The translations under genes were made by a program, and so were the position numbers. Positions 1-12,493 of a stretch of 64,000 bases of DNA are shown here, piece after piece. Each line of letters begins with the position of its first letter. Within the stretch, counting starts at the first letter, position 1. The notes under the pieces are model-generated. The model made no database searches. It saw nothing but the letters and a program-made list of their open reading frames with translations, and was not told where the DNA came from. This DNA is from an uncultured Pelagibacteraceae bacterium (GTDB lineage: Bacteria; Pseudomonadota; Alphaproteobacteria; Pelagibacterales; Pelagibacteraceae), in NCBI GenBank assembly GCA_902539445.1, contig CACBIY010000001.1, positions 209,903-273,902 on the forward strand, written 5' to 3'.

Positions 1-1277
1 ACTAAACCACTCTTTTCATTATCGAATACATCTTTAAAAACTTTCTGTCCCAATCCAAATTTTTTTGCAGTAACGCTTAATCGATCTACACCTAATCGCC
101 TTGCGACTTCATAAAAATATGTATCACAAGATTGCTTCATCGCTTCTCTTAAGTTTACAAATCCGTGTCCTTCTTTCTTCCAACAATGATAAGTTTGTCC
201 ATACAATTCCAATGGATTTTTATGTCCTTTACATTGAACTGTAAAATCTGGGTTGATGATTTCATTTTCTAAAGCAGATAGGGCAACTATAGGTTTTATG
301 GTCGATCCTGGTGAGTAATTACCTGATAGTGACTTGTTAACTAAAGGTTTCATTGGATTGTTTCTTATCAATTGCCACTCATCTTGACTTATTCCAAATA
401 CAAAAGAGTTAGGATCAAAAGATGGTGAAGAATGCATTGCAATAATTGCACCTGTATAAATATCCATTACGCATATCGATCCTGCTTTTTCTTTTAGTAA
501 CTCATTAGTTAATTCTTGAATTTTAGTATCTATAGTAAGCCTGATTGTTTCTCCCTTGTCTCCTGTTTGAAATGCTAATTGACTAATCCTTCTACCATAA
601 GCATTAACCTCATATCGCTCCACAGAATTTGATCCTATTAATTTCTGTTCAAATGACTTTTCTAAACCTGTTTTTCCAACCTTTAATCCAGGTACAAATT
701 TTTCTTTTATATTTTCATTTGTTAAAAGGTCATTTTCATTTGCCTGACTAACATAGCCCAAAACGTGAGTAAAATTCTCCTTATATGGATAATCTCTTGA
801 AATTGAAATAACTGGTTTAACTCCATTAAGGTCATACAAGTGGTTATTTATTTTTGAAAATTTTTCCCAACTCAAATTATCTGCTACAATTAATGTTTCC
901 CAAGGTTTTATTTCATTCTTTTTCTTTACAATTTTTTTAAACTGTTTTTCACTTAATTCTAATAATTCTTTCACTCGATAAATTACATATCTAAAATCCT
1001 CTACTTCCTCTGGTATAATATGGAGTTGGTAAGCCTCAAAGTTTCCAGCAATAGTGTTTCCAAAATAGTCTTGAAATTCTCCTCTGATAGGAGGTAATTT
1101 CCATTCTCTAATTCTATTTTTATCTGAAAGTGTTAAATATTTTTTGTTCTCTTTAACTTGTAAAAAAAATAATCTACTGACTATTCCACCCAAAATAATA
1201 ATCTTAGCAGCCGCCAGAATAAACATTCTTCGATTTAAGGAATTTAATTTAGTTGCACTATCACTTATATTAATCAT
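1..1277 (-). CDS. mrdA: Penicillin-binding protein 2 (cell elongation transpeptidase), 3' end outside window
   Basis: Class B PBP that cross-links peptidoglycan in the periplasm as part of the elongasome with MreBCD and RodA. About 425 residues are visible. They show an N-terminal membrane anchor at about residues 20-42, a dimerisation domain with the HVLGYV motif, and the transpeptidase domain with the nucleophile motif GSTIK (Ser about 325) and the SxN-equivalent SCD (KQSCDTYFYEVA). The KTG motif and C-terminus lie beyond the left edge. The start ATG overlaps the mreD stop by 8 bp, the normal mreBCD-mrdA order. rodA would be expected next, but this cannot be checked here. Confidence 0.95.
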   Translation of the reverse strand, partial: MINISDSATKLNSLNRRMFILAAAKIIILGGIVSRLFFLQVKENKKYLTLSDKNRIREWKLPPIRGEFQDYFGNTIAGNFEAYQLHIIPEEVEDFRYVIYRVKELLELSEKQFKKIVKKKNEIKPWETLIVADNLSWEKFSKINNHLYDLNGVKPVISISRDYPYKENFTHVLGYVSQANENDLLTNENIKEKFVPGLKVGKTGLEKSFEQKLIGSNSVERYEVNAYGRRISQLAFQTGDKGETIRLTIDTKIQELTNELLKEKAGSICVMDIYTGAIIAMHSSPSFDPNSFVFGISQDEWQLIRNNPMKPLVNKSLSGNYSPGSTIKPIVALSALENEIINPDFTVQCKGHKNPLELYGQTYHCWKKEGHGFVNLREAMKQSCDTYFYEVARRLGVDRLSVTAKKFGLGQKVFKDVFDNEKSGL

Positions 1278-1776
1278 CTAAACTTTTTAAATACCTCTTA
1301 AAAAAGATTGAAAATATTATGTAAAATAAAAATGTAAAAAAGTTATTCACAATGAAAAGTGTTATATCCAGCTCGTAAGAAAAAAATAAAAATAGAACTG
1401 AAAAATTAATTGAGTTTATTAAACTGATTATAAACAAAAAATAGAACCAATCTTTTATTAAATTTGGACTAATTGTTATATTTCTGAGATAAGTAGCAAA
1501 TATACAAATTAAAATATATGACAAAGAACTTATCCCTAATGGTAAACCAACAACAGCATCATTAAATAGTCCAGCTAAAAAAACTAAAAAATAATCGAAT
1601 TTTTGGTAAGCTTTTAGAGCAAAATAAAAAATTAATATGTATGGAAAATTAAATGAAAAATAATCAATGTTTAAATAGTTCAAATCAAATTCATTAAATA
1701 CTGATATAAATAAAGCAAGAATTGGTAACCATGTATAAACCTTGTACAATAAATTTTTCTTTTGAAACCTAATCAT
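1270..1776 (-). CDS. mreD: Rod shape-determining protein MreD
   Basis: Small, very hydrophobic integral inner-membrane protein of 168 aa, the usual MreD length. It has about five predicted membrane segments starting near residue 14 and a short charged C-terminus. The motif LAGLFNDAVVGLPLG, with its buried Asp and following Gly/Leu turn, is typical of MreD. It overlaps mreC by 8 bp upstream and mrdA by 8 bp downstream, so translation is probably coupled. MreD bridges MreC and the PBP2/RodA synthase in lateral wall growth. Sequence conservation in this family is weak, so the call rests on position as much as on the motif. Confidence 0.9.
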   Translation of the reverse strand: MIRFQKKNLLYKVYTWLPILALFISVFNEFDLNYLNIDYFSFNFPYILIFYFALKAYQKFDYFLVFLAGLFNDAVVGLPLGISSLSYILICIFATYLRNITISPNLIKDWFYFLFIISLINSINFSVLFLFFSYELDITLFIVNNFFTFLFYIIFSIFFKRYLKSLDD

Positions 1777-2989
1777 TTATCTTTCCTTTTCTCATAATGC
1801 ATTCTTTATATTCTGGGGTGCCTACTTTAAAACCAGTGCTAAAGAGTTTTTTTGATTGACACTTAGAGCTATAAATTAAATTTAATCTTAAAAATTCTAA
1901 CTCTTCTTGGTCTAAATTATGTTGTTGTATAACATTTTTTTGAAAATCATTTTCTGCTTTTAATATCTCAATTCGTTTATTTAATTCGTTAGTCAGAGTA
2001 TTTAATTCCTTGTTTTCCTCTAAAAATTTAGTGTTACTATCCTCTAAAATTTGCAATTCATCACTTATTAGGTCTAATTTTATTTGTTCAGTATTAGAGG
2101 AGACCTCTGTTTGATCATTTTCTTTAGTTTCAACAGGTGTGGAAACTAGCTCGTCAATCTCTGCAAAAACATATTTTAATTGAGTAAAATCACTGTAAAA
2201 GTTAATTAATATTTTTTCATTTTCATCTTTTAAATCAACCGTGCCCACAGGAATTCCACTTTTAAAAATTGAACCGGTTCCTGATGTATATGCAATTCCT
2301 TCATCATCGATTTTGTTTATTAAATCGTTTTTGATATATCTAATTTCACCCTTTTTATCTCCATTGCCGACTACTATTGCCTGAACATTGCCAGGTGTAA
2401 TAGAAACAGGAATATTTGAATTTAAGTCGGTTAATAACAATACCCTTGAATTTGTATAATTAACTTCAATCACTCTTCCTACAAGATAGCTTCGATCATA
2501 AATATTTGTTCCTATCTTTATTTTCTCCTTACTGCCTTTATTAATTATAATTGATCTTAAAAAAGGACTTTCATGATCAACAATCACTTTTGCTAAAATC
2601 TTGTTAGAAGTAATGGTATAACCATCAATAAGACTTTTAAGTTCATCATTTTCGCTCTTAATTATTTCTGTTGAAATATTTTCGGATTTTAATTTATCTA
2701 ACTCCTCTTTAGTTATTTTAAATTCTTTATAAAAATTAGTGTATTCAGTTAAATTTAAATAAGAAGATTTAATAAAATTCTCCGGAATTGAAACTATAAA
2801 GGAAGAGCGATAAACAATTTCCTTTATAATAGATTTGGTAACACTAATTGCCTTAAAATTCAAATTAGATAAAACAATTATAAAAACTGAAAAAAAAACT
2901 AAAGTTAATAAAGAAAATTTTTGTTTAGTGCTTTTTTTTAAAAAAGCAGATCTAATTGCTATTATAAAATCATCTCTGCTTTCGGCCAT
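1769..2989 (-). CDS. mreC: Rod shape-determining protein MreC
   Basis: Bitopic inner-membrane protein with a periplasmic beta-barrel core that links MreB to the wall synthases. One membrane segment lies at about residues 28-48. A coiled coil follows at about 85-115 and then the MreC fold, with the family signatures ILAKVIVDHESPFLRSIIINKG and LVGRVIEV. At 406 aa it is longer than many MreCs. The extra part is C-terminal: a Glu/Asn-rich linker, a second strong coiled coil (about 300-360) and a Cys-containing tail. It follows mreB by 5 bp. Confidence 0.93.
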   Translation of the reverse strand: MAESRDDFIIAIRSAFLKKSTKQKFSLLTLVFFSVFIIVLSNLNFKAISVTKSIIKEIVYRSSFIVSIPENFIKSSYLNLTEYTNFYKEFKITKEELDKLKSENISTEIIKSENDELKSLIDGYTITSNKILAKVIVDHESPFLRSIIINKGSKEKIKIGTNIYDRSYLVGRVIEVNYTNSRVLLLTDLNSNIPVSITPGNVQAIVVGNGDKKGEIRYIKNDLINKIDDEGIAYTSGTGSIFKSGIPVGTVDLKDENEKILINFYSDFTQLKYVFAEIDELVSTPVETKENDQTEVSSNTEQIKLDLISDELQILEDSNTKFLEENKELNTLTNELNKRIEILKAENDFQKNVIQQHNLDQEELEFLRLNLIYSSKCQSKKLFSTGFKVGTPEYKECIMRKGKIND

Positions 2990-2994
2990 CTTTC

Positions 2995-5606
<2,612 letters not shown>

Positions 5607-5627
5607 ATAAATATTTTTAGTGTTCGA

Positions 5628-5655
5628 AATATACAACCTATCGTTTATATTGCAA
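5628..5655 (-). promoter_or_regulatory. Possible promoter for leuA-mreBCD
   Basis: In the 87-bp ilvC-leuA gap the minus strand reads TTGCAA, a 16-bp spacer, then TATATT. This would place a transcription start about 15-20 bp before the leuA ATG. It is a sigma70-like match seen by eye in AT-rich DNA, so chance occurrence is possible. Confidence 0.35.
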
Positions 5656-5693
5656 AATAAAATAATTATTTTAGCCCAATATGGATCAATATT

Positions 5694-6728
<1,035 letters not shown>

Positions 6729-6736
6729 TTATAAAT

Positions 6737-7285
6737 TTATTTGAATGTTTGAGCACCTCTGGTCATAGCTATTGCCCCAGTTCTTGAGGTGCTTGTAAGA
6801 CCATAGGGTTTTAATTTTTTACTCATTTTATCAATTTCTCTTCTTAAAGCAGTTATTTGTACAACCACTGATTTATTTGTTTTGTCTAAAATTACAGGAT
6901 TAAATTTTTTGCATTCTTTAAGACACTTATCTATCTTTTTTTTCTGTGCAACAATTTTAAGTAATGCCATCTCTTTAAAAATAACATTTTTATCTTCTCT
7001 TTTAAAATCTGCAACTTTGTGGACTGGAACTAGTTTTTTCAGCTGAAGTTTAATCTGATCAATAACTTGTGGTGTTCCTGTTGTTACGATGGTTATTCTT
7101 GAAATATTTTTTGTTGCATCAACTTCTGCTACTGCTAGAGACTCAATATTATATCCTCTGCCAGAAAATAATCCAACTACTCTTGCCAATACACCAGACT
7201 CATTATCAACCCAAACAACAAATATATGAGTATCTAATTTTCCTTTTTTGGTGGGAATACTATATGCTGATTTTGGAGATGACAT
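6737..7285 (-). CDS. ilvH: Acetolactate synthase small (regulatory) subunit
   Basis: Regulatory partner of IlvB that activates it and confers valine feedback. At 182 aa it has an N-terminal ACT domain (about 20-90; FVVWVDNESGVLARVVGLFSGRGYNIESL) and the C-terminal ALS_ss_C domain (LLKIVAQKKK...ITALRREIDKM). It starts in a TAATG overlap with the ilvB stop, a classic coupling for equimolar subunits. Confidence 0.97.
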   Translation of the reverse strand: MSSPKSAYSIPTKKGKLDTHIFVVWVDNESGVLARVVGLFSGRGYNIESLAVAEVDATKNISRITIVTTGTPQVIDQIKLQLKKLVPVHKVADFKREDKNVIFKEMALLKIVAQKKKIDKCLKECKKFNPVILDKTNKSVVVQITALRREIDKMSKKLKPYGLTSTSRTGAIAMTRGAQTFK

Positions 7286-9051
7286 TAAACTAATGATTTC
7301 CCTTTACCAGTAATCTTATTTTCCTCTTTGTCACTTGGACCTAAAATCATCTGATTATGAGGCTTTCCAGATGGTATCATTGGAAAACAATTTTCATTAG
7401 GATCTACATGGCAATCAAATATTACTGGGCCGTTATAATCGATCATCTCTTTAATTTTTTCATCTAATTCATTAGGATTATCTGCCTTAATACCTTTACA
7501 TCCATAAGCTTCAGCTAATTTAACAAAATCAGGTAAAGCTTCAGAATAACTTTCTGAATAGTTTTTTTCGTGCAGAAGTTCTTGCCATTGTCTAACCATT
7601 CCCATGTATTGATTATTCAGGATGAATATCTTTATGGGCAAATTGTACTGAACTGCTGTAGACATCTCTTGAATTGTCATTAGTACAGATGCTTCACCTG
7701 CAATATCGATCACCAATTTATCTGGATGAGCAATTTGAACGCCGACTGCAGCTGGAAGTCCATATCCCATCGTTCCAAGGCCTCCTGATGTCATCCATCT
7801 ATTAGGTTTATTAAATTTATAATGTTGGGCAGCCCACATTTGGTGTTGGCCAACCTCAGTTGTGATAAATGTATCTTGATTTTTTGTAAGCTCATACAAT
7901 CTTTTTACAGCATGTTGGGGTTTGATCTCTTTATCACTATTGATAAATCCTAGAGAGTCTTTTGTTCTCCACTTTTGGATTTGTTCCCACCATTTTGAAA
8001 TTCTTTGTTTGTTTGAGTCTTTTAATCCATTTTGTTTTTTATTTATTTTCTTGATAGCTGACTTTATTACCTCATTAACATCTCCAACTATTGCAAGATC
8101 TACTTTTATAATTTTATTGATTGAAGATGGATCAATATCAATATGAACTTTTTTTGATTTCGGAGAAAACTCATCGATCTTACCCGTTATTCTATCATCA
8201 AATCTTGCACCAATGTTAATTAACAAATCACAATCATGCATTGCATTATTAGCTTCATAAGTTCCATGCATACCTAGCATTCCGATAAATTGATTATCAT
8301 CCCCTGGAAATGCCCCTAACCCTTGTAGAGTTGATGTGATTGGAAAACCAATTAGTCTAACAAACTCTTTTAAAGTTTCACTAGCTTGAGGCCCAGAATT
8401 TATTACTCCGCCTCCAGTATAAACAACTGGTTTTTTTGCTTTTGAAATTAAATCAATTAATTGATTAATTTCATTTTCAGAAAATTTATTATGTATTTTT
8501 CCATTTAATTTTTTTTCTTTTTTAAATTTTGTATAATTAGTTTTTGCAAATTGGATATCTTTAGGAATATCAATTAATACAGGTCCAGGTCTACCAGTTG
8601 TTGCTACTTTAAAAGCTTCATTCATTACTTTTGGTAATTCTTTAATATCTTTAACTAACCAATTATGTTTTGTGCATGGCCTTGTGATTCCTGTTGTATC
8701 ACATTCTTGAAAGGCATCAGTGCCTATTAAATGTGTAGGTACTTGCCCAGAAATACAAACTAAAGGTATTGAATCCATATAAGCATCAGTCAATGCTGTA
8801 ACAACATTGGTTGCACCTGGTCCTGATGTTACTAAAACTACTCCGGGCTTGCCCGATGATCTTGCATAACCTTCTGCTGCATGGCCTGCTCCTTGCTCAT
8901 GTCTAACAAGTATATGTTTAATTGATGAATGATTTTTAAGTTCATCATAAATTGGTAAAACTGCACCACCTGGATAACCAAAAATATATTCAACCTCTTG
9001 ATCTTCAAGACATTTAAATACAATTTCAGCACCGGTATATAATTTAGACAT
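7285..9051 (-). CDS. ilvB: Acetolactate synthase large (catalytic) subunit
   Basis: ThDP-, FAD- and Mg2+-dependent enzyme making acetolactate and acetohydroxybutyrate from pyruvate, the entry step of Val/Leu/Ile synthesis. The 588 aa hold the three thiamine-enzyme domains: the Pyr domain with the catalytic Glu (VRHEQGAGHAAEGYAR), the central FAD domain, and the PP domain. The normally invariant GD(G/A)S metal motif reads GEAS here (Glu about 453), followed at the usual distance by LNNQYMGMVRQW. This is a conservative Asp-to-Glu change in the Mg2+ ligand. The gene leads the ilvB-ilvH-ilvC set. Confidence 0.97.
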   Translation of the reverse strand: MSKLYTGAEIVFKCLEDQEVEYIFGYPGGAVLPIYDELKNHSSIKHILVRHEQGAGHAAEGYARSSGKPGVVLVTSGPGATNVVTALTDAYMDSIPLVCISGQVPTHLIGTDAFQECDTTGITRPCTKHNWLVKDIKELPKVMNEAFKVATTGRPGPVLIDIPKDIQFAKTNYTKFKKEKKLNGKIHNKFSENEINQLIDLISKAKKPVVYTGGGVINSGPQASETLKEFVRLIGFPITSTLQGLGAFPGDDNQFIGMLGMHGTYEANNAMHDCDLLINIGARFDDRITGKIDEFSPKSKKVHIDIDPSSINKIIKVDLAIVGDVNEVIKSAIKKINKKQNGLKDSNKQRISKWWEQIQKWRTKDSLGFINSDKEIKPQHAVKRLYELTKNQDTFITTEVGQHQMWAAQHYKFNKPNRWMTSGGLGTMGYGLPAAVGVQIAHPDKLVIDIAGEASVLMTIQEMSTAVQYNLPIKIFILNNQYMGMVRQWQELLHEKNYSESYSEALPDFVKLAEAYGCKGIKADNPNELDEKIKEMIDYNGPVIFDCHVDPNENCFPMIPSGKPHNQMILGPSDKEENKITGKGKSLV

Positions 9052-9057
9052 TCAAGC

Positions 9058-9087
9058 AATCTAGCTGAAGTTGTGCTAATTGGTCAA
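9058..9087 (-). promoter_or_regulatory. Possible promoter for the ilvBHC block
   Basis: Between miaA and ilvB the minus strand has TTGACC, an 18-bp spacer and TAGATT. If real, transcription would begin at or within a few bases of the ilvB ATG, giving a leaderless or nearly leaderless mRNA. No Shine-Dalgarno is seen before ilvB, which fits. Identified by eye only. Confidence 0.3.
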
Positions 9088-9104
9088 GACTAAGAAGAGA
9101 ATAT

Positions 9105-10013
9105 CTAAATTTTTTTTAAGAGCTTATCTAAACCAGCTGGATTAACTTTATTCCAATCTTTCATATGTCCTCGAGCCCAAGTGCTCTGTCTTTTGGCATA
9201 TTGCCTGGTCTTTATTGATATTTTCTCGATTAATTGTTCTGTTTGGATTTTTTTTTGAAGATATTGCTTAATCTCACTTATCCCAATTGCTTTACTAAGG
9301 CTTTTATTTTTTGGAATTCTCAATTTGATAAATTTTTTAACTTCTAAAATCGCACCTTGTTTAATCATATTTTCGGATCTTTGATTTATTCTCTCTATTA
9401 AATCTTTCCTTGGAAAATCAATACAAATTTTAAAAAAATCATTATGATCATAATCCGACTTAGTTTTTTTAAACCAGCTAATCATAGATTTTTTTGTAAA
9501 TGATTTAATTTCATATGCTCTTATAGATCTTTGTGTATCTAAAGAATTAATTTGATTTTTAATTAAAGGATCTATTTGGAGTAATTTTTGAAAAAAATTT
9601 TTTTGTCCTATACTTTTGTGTAAATCTCTTACTTTATTTCTAAAATCGTTAGGAATTTTAGGAATATTTACTAGACCCTCTGTTAAAGCCTTAAAATATA
9701 GACCAGTGCCTCCAACCAATATCGGCGTTTTTTTTATTTTTTTACATTGTAAAATTTTTTGTTTTGCCAATTTAAGCCAATCTCCTGTAGAAAAATTTTT
9801 TTTGGCATTTTGAAATCCGTATAAATGATGTTTGATATTTTGATAATCTTTTTTAAAGGGTCTTGCTGTTAAAACCTTTAACTCTTTATAAACTTGCATG
9901 CTATCAGCATTTATGATTTGACCTGAAATTTTTTTTGCTAGTTTTATTGCAAATTTAGATTTTCCAGATGCAGTAGGTCCGTAAACTAAGATAATTTTGG
10001 ATTTTAAATCCAT
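9105..10013 (-). CDS. miaA: tRNA dimethylallyltransferase
   Basis: Transfers a dimethylallyl group to A37 of tRNAs that read UNN codons, in the cytoplasm. The 302 aa are full length. They have the P-loop GPTASGKSKFA, the substrate motif INADSMQVYKEL, the GGTGLYFKAL motif and DTQRSIRAYEI, ending with the tRNA-binding segment RQYAKRQSTWARGH. It lies 3 bp after degP and 53 bp before ilvB on the same strand. miaA next to hfl genes is a familiar arrangement (miaA-hfq-hflX-hflKC in enterics), but hfq and hflX are absent here. Confidence 0.97.
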   Translation of the reverse strand: MDLKSKIILVYGPTASGKSKFAIKLAKKISGQIINADSMQVYKELKVLTARPFKKDYQNIKHHLYGFQNAKKNFSTGDWLKLAKQKILQCKKIKKTPILVGGTGLYFKALTEGLVNIPKIPNDFRNKVRDLHKSIGQKNFFQKLLQIDPLIKNQINSLDTQRSIRAYEIKSFTKKSMISWFKKTKSDYDHNDFFKICIDFPRKDLIERINQRSENMIKQGAILEVKKFIKLRIPKNKSLSKAIGISEIKQYLQKKIQTEQLIEKISIKTRQYAKRQSTWARGHMKDWNKVNPAGLDKLLKKI

Positions 10014-10016
10014 AAA

Positions 10017-11429
10017 TTAATCTAATTTAACACCTATATATCTTTTTTGATTTTGGCTATTGTAGATCACAAGCAAAATAGTCTTCTGATTACTATTTAA
10101 AACTTGTTTGAGTGCTTGATTTAAATCCTGGACAGTTCTTATCTTTTTCTTTTGAGCTTCTAAAATGATACTATTCACCTCTATCGAGCCCGTTAAAGGA
10201 CTGTTTTTTTCAATACTTGTAATCATTAAACCATTAGTTTGGTTTGGTAAGTTTCTCGTTTTAATATCTTGATCAGAGAGTTTTCTTACTTTTATTTTGA
10301 GATTTTCAATCAAAGTTTCCTTTGGTAATTCTTCTTTTTTTTCTGAAATTTTAAAATCCTCTGACGTCTCCAGTCTTCCTAACGTTATTGTTTTTGTAAT
10401 TTCTTTTTTGTTTCTCCAGATTTTGACTTTTACTTTTTTTCCAACTTCAGTTCTTGCTACTATCATGGGCAGTTCTTTCATTTGTTCTATTTTTTCACCA
10501 TTAAATTCTAATATAATGTCTCCACTTTTAACCCCAGCTTTTTCAGATGGACTGTTCGGTGCAACACTTGCTACTAAAGCTCCTCTTGGTTTATCTAATT
10601 TTTCAACTTCTGCAATTTCTTTTGTTACATCTTGAATTCTAACACCAAGCCATCCTCTTTTTGTTTCACCAAATTTAATTAATTGATCAATTACTAACTT
10701 TGCACTATTTGATGGTATCGAAAAACCTATTCCAACATTTCCACTTCTCCCAAGAATAGCAGTATTAATTCCTATTACATCTCCATTCATATCGAATAAG
10801 GGACCACCTGAGTTTCCAGAATTGATAGAGGCATCTGTTTGAATATAATCTTCATATCTTGATAATCCAATTGAACGGTTTCTTGCAGAAATTATTCCTG
10901 AGGTAACTGTTCCACCTAATCCAAATGGATTACCAATAGCAATAACCCAATCACCTATTCTCGCTTTGTCTGAGTCACCAAATTGTACAGGTAAAAACTT
11001 TTCTTTTGATTCAATTTTTAAAACTGCAATATCTGAAAGAGGGTCTGCTCCAATTACTTTTGCATTAAATTTTTTTTCACCATTGACTTGAACTACAATA
11101 TCTTCTGCCCCTTCAATTACATGGTTATTAGTTACCACTATTCCTTCCTCATCAATAATAAATCCAGAGCCCAGTGCAGAGGATTGTCTTTCTTGAGGTG
11201 TTCCAAATTCTTTGAACATATCACCGAATGGTGATCCTGGCGGAAATTGAAAATTCGGGAAAGGGTTACCTCTCTCAACAACAGTTTGTGTTGTTGAAAT
11301 ATTTACTACTGACGGCATTAATTTTTCAGCTAAATCTGCAAACGAATTAGGTATATTTTGTGAATTTGATGTTGATGAAAAATTAAATACAAATAATAAA
11401 GAGAGAAATATTGCTTTTATTTTCATCAT
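10017..11429 (-). CDS. degP: Periplasmic serine protease, DegP/DegQ (HtrA) family
   Basis: Envelope quality-control protease and chaperone. A Sec signal peptide covers about residues 1-23. The trypsin-like domain has the full triad: His103 (TNNHVIEG), Asp133 (SDIAVLKIE) and Ser207 (NSGNSGGPLF). Two PDZ domains follow (about 260-350 and 370-470). The LA-loop region before the His is short and Phe/Pro-rich (about 55-80), as in DegQ/DegS rather than DegP with its long loop. It lies next to hflK/hflC, whose complex also handles membrane-protein turnover. The choice among DegP, DegQ and a generic Do-like name is uncertain. Confidence 0.92.
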   Translation of the reverse strand: MMKIKAIFLSLLFVFNFSSTSNSQNIPNSFADLAEKLMPSVVNISTTQTVVERGNPFPNFQFPPGSPFGDMFKEFGTPQERQSSALGSGFIIDEEGIVVTNNHVIEGAEDIVVQVNGEKKFNAKVIGADPLSDIAVLKIESKEKFLPVQFGDSDKARIGDWVIAIGNPFGLGGTVTSGIISARNRSIGLSRYEDYIQTDASINSGNSGGPLFDMNGDVIGINTAILGRSGNVGIGFSIPSNSAKLVIDQLIKFGETKRGWLGVRIQDVTKEIAEVEKLDKPRGALVASVAPNSPSEKAGVKSGDIILEFNGEKIEQMKELPMIVARTEVGKKVKVKIWRNKKEITKTITLGRLETSEDFKISEKKEELPKETLIENLKIKVRKLSDQDIKTRNLPNQTNGLMITSIEKNSPLTGSIEVNSIILEAQKKKIRTVQDLNQALKQVLNSNQKTILLVIYNSQNQKRYIGVKLD

Positions 11430-11430
11430 T

Positions 11431-11619
11431 TTAACTTTTTGCGTAATAAATAATTATAAATCCTATTAAAGCAAAAATTAATCCACCAGTGCGTAATTGA
11501 CTGTCCTTGATTAACTCAAGCTTTTTAAGCATATTCCTCATTTTTGATGGAAATAAGGCATATAAAATTCCCTCAATAAAAAAGAATAGACCAAATGCAA
11601 TGATCAATTCTTTCATCAA
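11431..11619 (-). CDS. DUF2065 family small membrane protein
   Basis: A 62-aa protein with two hydrophobic helices (about 5-22 and 43-58) joined by a basic loop. The pattern is FIEGILYALFP...LR..G...A.IG..I.Y, which I recognise as the DUF2065 (YjeT-like) family. This family is widely found beside hflK/hflC, and here it lies between hflC (3 bp upstream) and degP (1 bp downstream). Its function is not established. A supporting role for the HflKC membrane complex is only suggested by the neighbourhood. Confidence 0.85.
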   Translation of the reverse strand: MMKELIIAFGLFFFIEGILYALFPSKMRNMLKKLELIKDSQLRTGGLIFALIGFIIIYYAKS

Positions 11620-11622
11620 AGT

Positions 11623-12492
11623 TTACTCTGTTTGTGGTTTTATATTTCCAAAAAATTTAAAGAATTCACTATCAGGAGATAAAATTAGAGATGTCTCTCC
11701 ACCTATTAAAGCTTTTTCATAAGCTTGCATAGCTCTATAAAATGCAAAGAATTCTGGATCCTGTCCAAACGCTGCAGCAAAGATATTATTTCTTTTACCA
11801 TCTCCTTCACCTTTCATAATTTCAGATTTTTTTTGCGCTTCAGCTAAAATTACAGTTACTTCTTTGTCAGCAGTCGATGTAATTGTTACTGCCATTTCAG
11901 CTCCTCTTGCTCTAAATTCTTTTGCTTCTCTCTCCCTTTCGGTCTGCATTCTTCTAAAAATTGCATCACTGTTAGCTTGGGGAAGATCAGCTCTTTTAAT
12001 TCTAACATCAACTATTTTTATTCCAAAATTTTCTGCTTCATTATTTACACCTTCTTGAATTAAAGCCATTTGTTTTGTTCTATCTTCTGAAAGAAGTGTT
12101 TGAAGCTCTTGTTGTCCAAGAACGTTCCTAATTCTTGAGTTGATAATGGTAGCTAATCTTGATCTTGCAACCCTTTCATTTCCAACTGAAATATAAAACT
12201 TAAGAGGATCAACTATTTGAAATCTTGCAAATGCATCAACTATTAATCTCTTTTGATCAGAAGCAATTACCTCTTCTGGCGGTGTGTCCAAATTTAAAAT
12301 TCTCTTATCTAAAAAGACAACGTTCTGAATAAAAGGAATTTTGAAATTTAAACCAGGTTTTAGAATAATTCTTTTTGGATCTCCAAATTGAAGTACAATT
12401 GCCTGGTTAACTTCTTTAACTATAAAAATCGAAAAGAACGCAACTGCTGCTAAAGCAACAATAATTCCAGCTGTAATTTTTCCCGCATTCAT
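11623..12492 (-). CDS. hflC: HflC, SPFH/band-7 membrane protein
   Basis: Partner of HflK. Together they form the large periplasmic-facing cage around FtsH that modulates membrane-protein degradation. At 289 aa it has an N-terminal membrane segment (about 5-26), an SPFH domain beginning FIVKEVNQAIVLQFG, a coiled-coil helix with TEREREAKEFRARGAEMA, and the C-terminal stretch where the cage is built. hflK ends 1 bp upstream, so co-translation of equimolar subunits is likely. Confidence 0.96.
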   Translation of the reverse strand: MNAGKITAGIIVALAAVAFFSIFIVKEVNQAIVLQFGDPKRIILKPGLNFKIPFIQNVVFLDKRILNLDTPPEEVIASDQKRLIVDAFARFQIVDPLKFYISVGNERVARSRLATIINSRIRNVLGQQELQTLLSEDRTKQMALIQEGVNNEAENFGIKIVDVRIKRADLPQANSDAIFRRMQTEREREAKEFRARGAEMAVTITSTADKEVTVILAEAQKKSEIMKGEGDGKRNNIFAAAFGQDPEFFAFYRAMQAYEKALIGGETSLILSPDSEFFKFFGNIKPQTE

Positions 12493-12493
12493 A

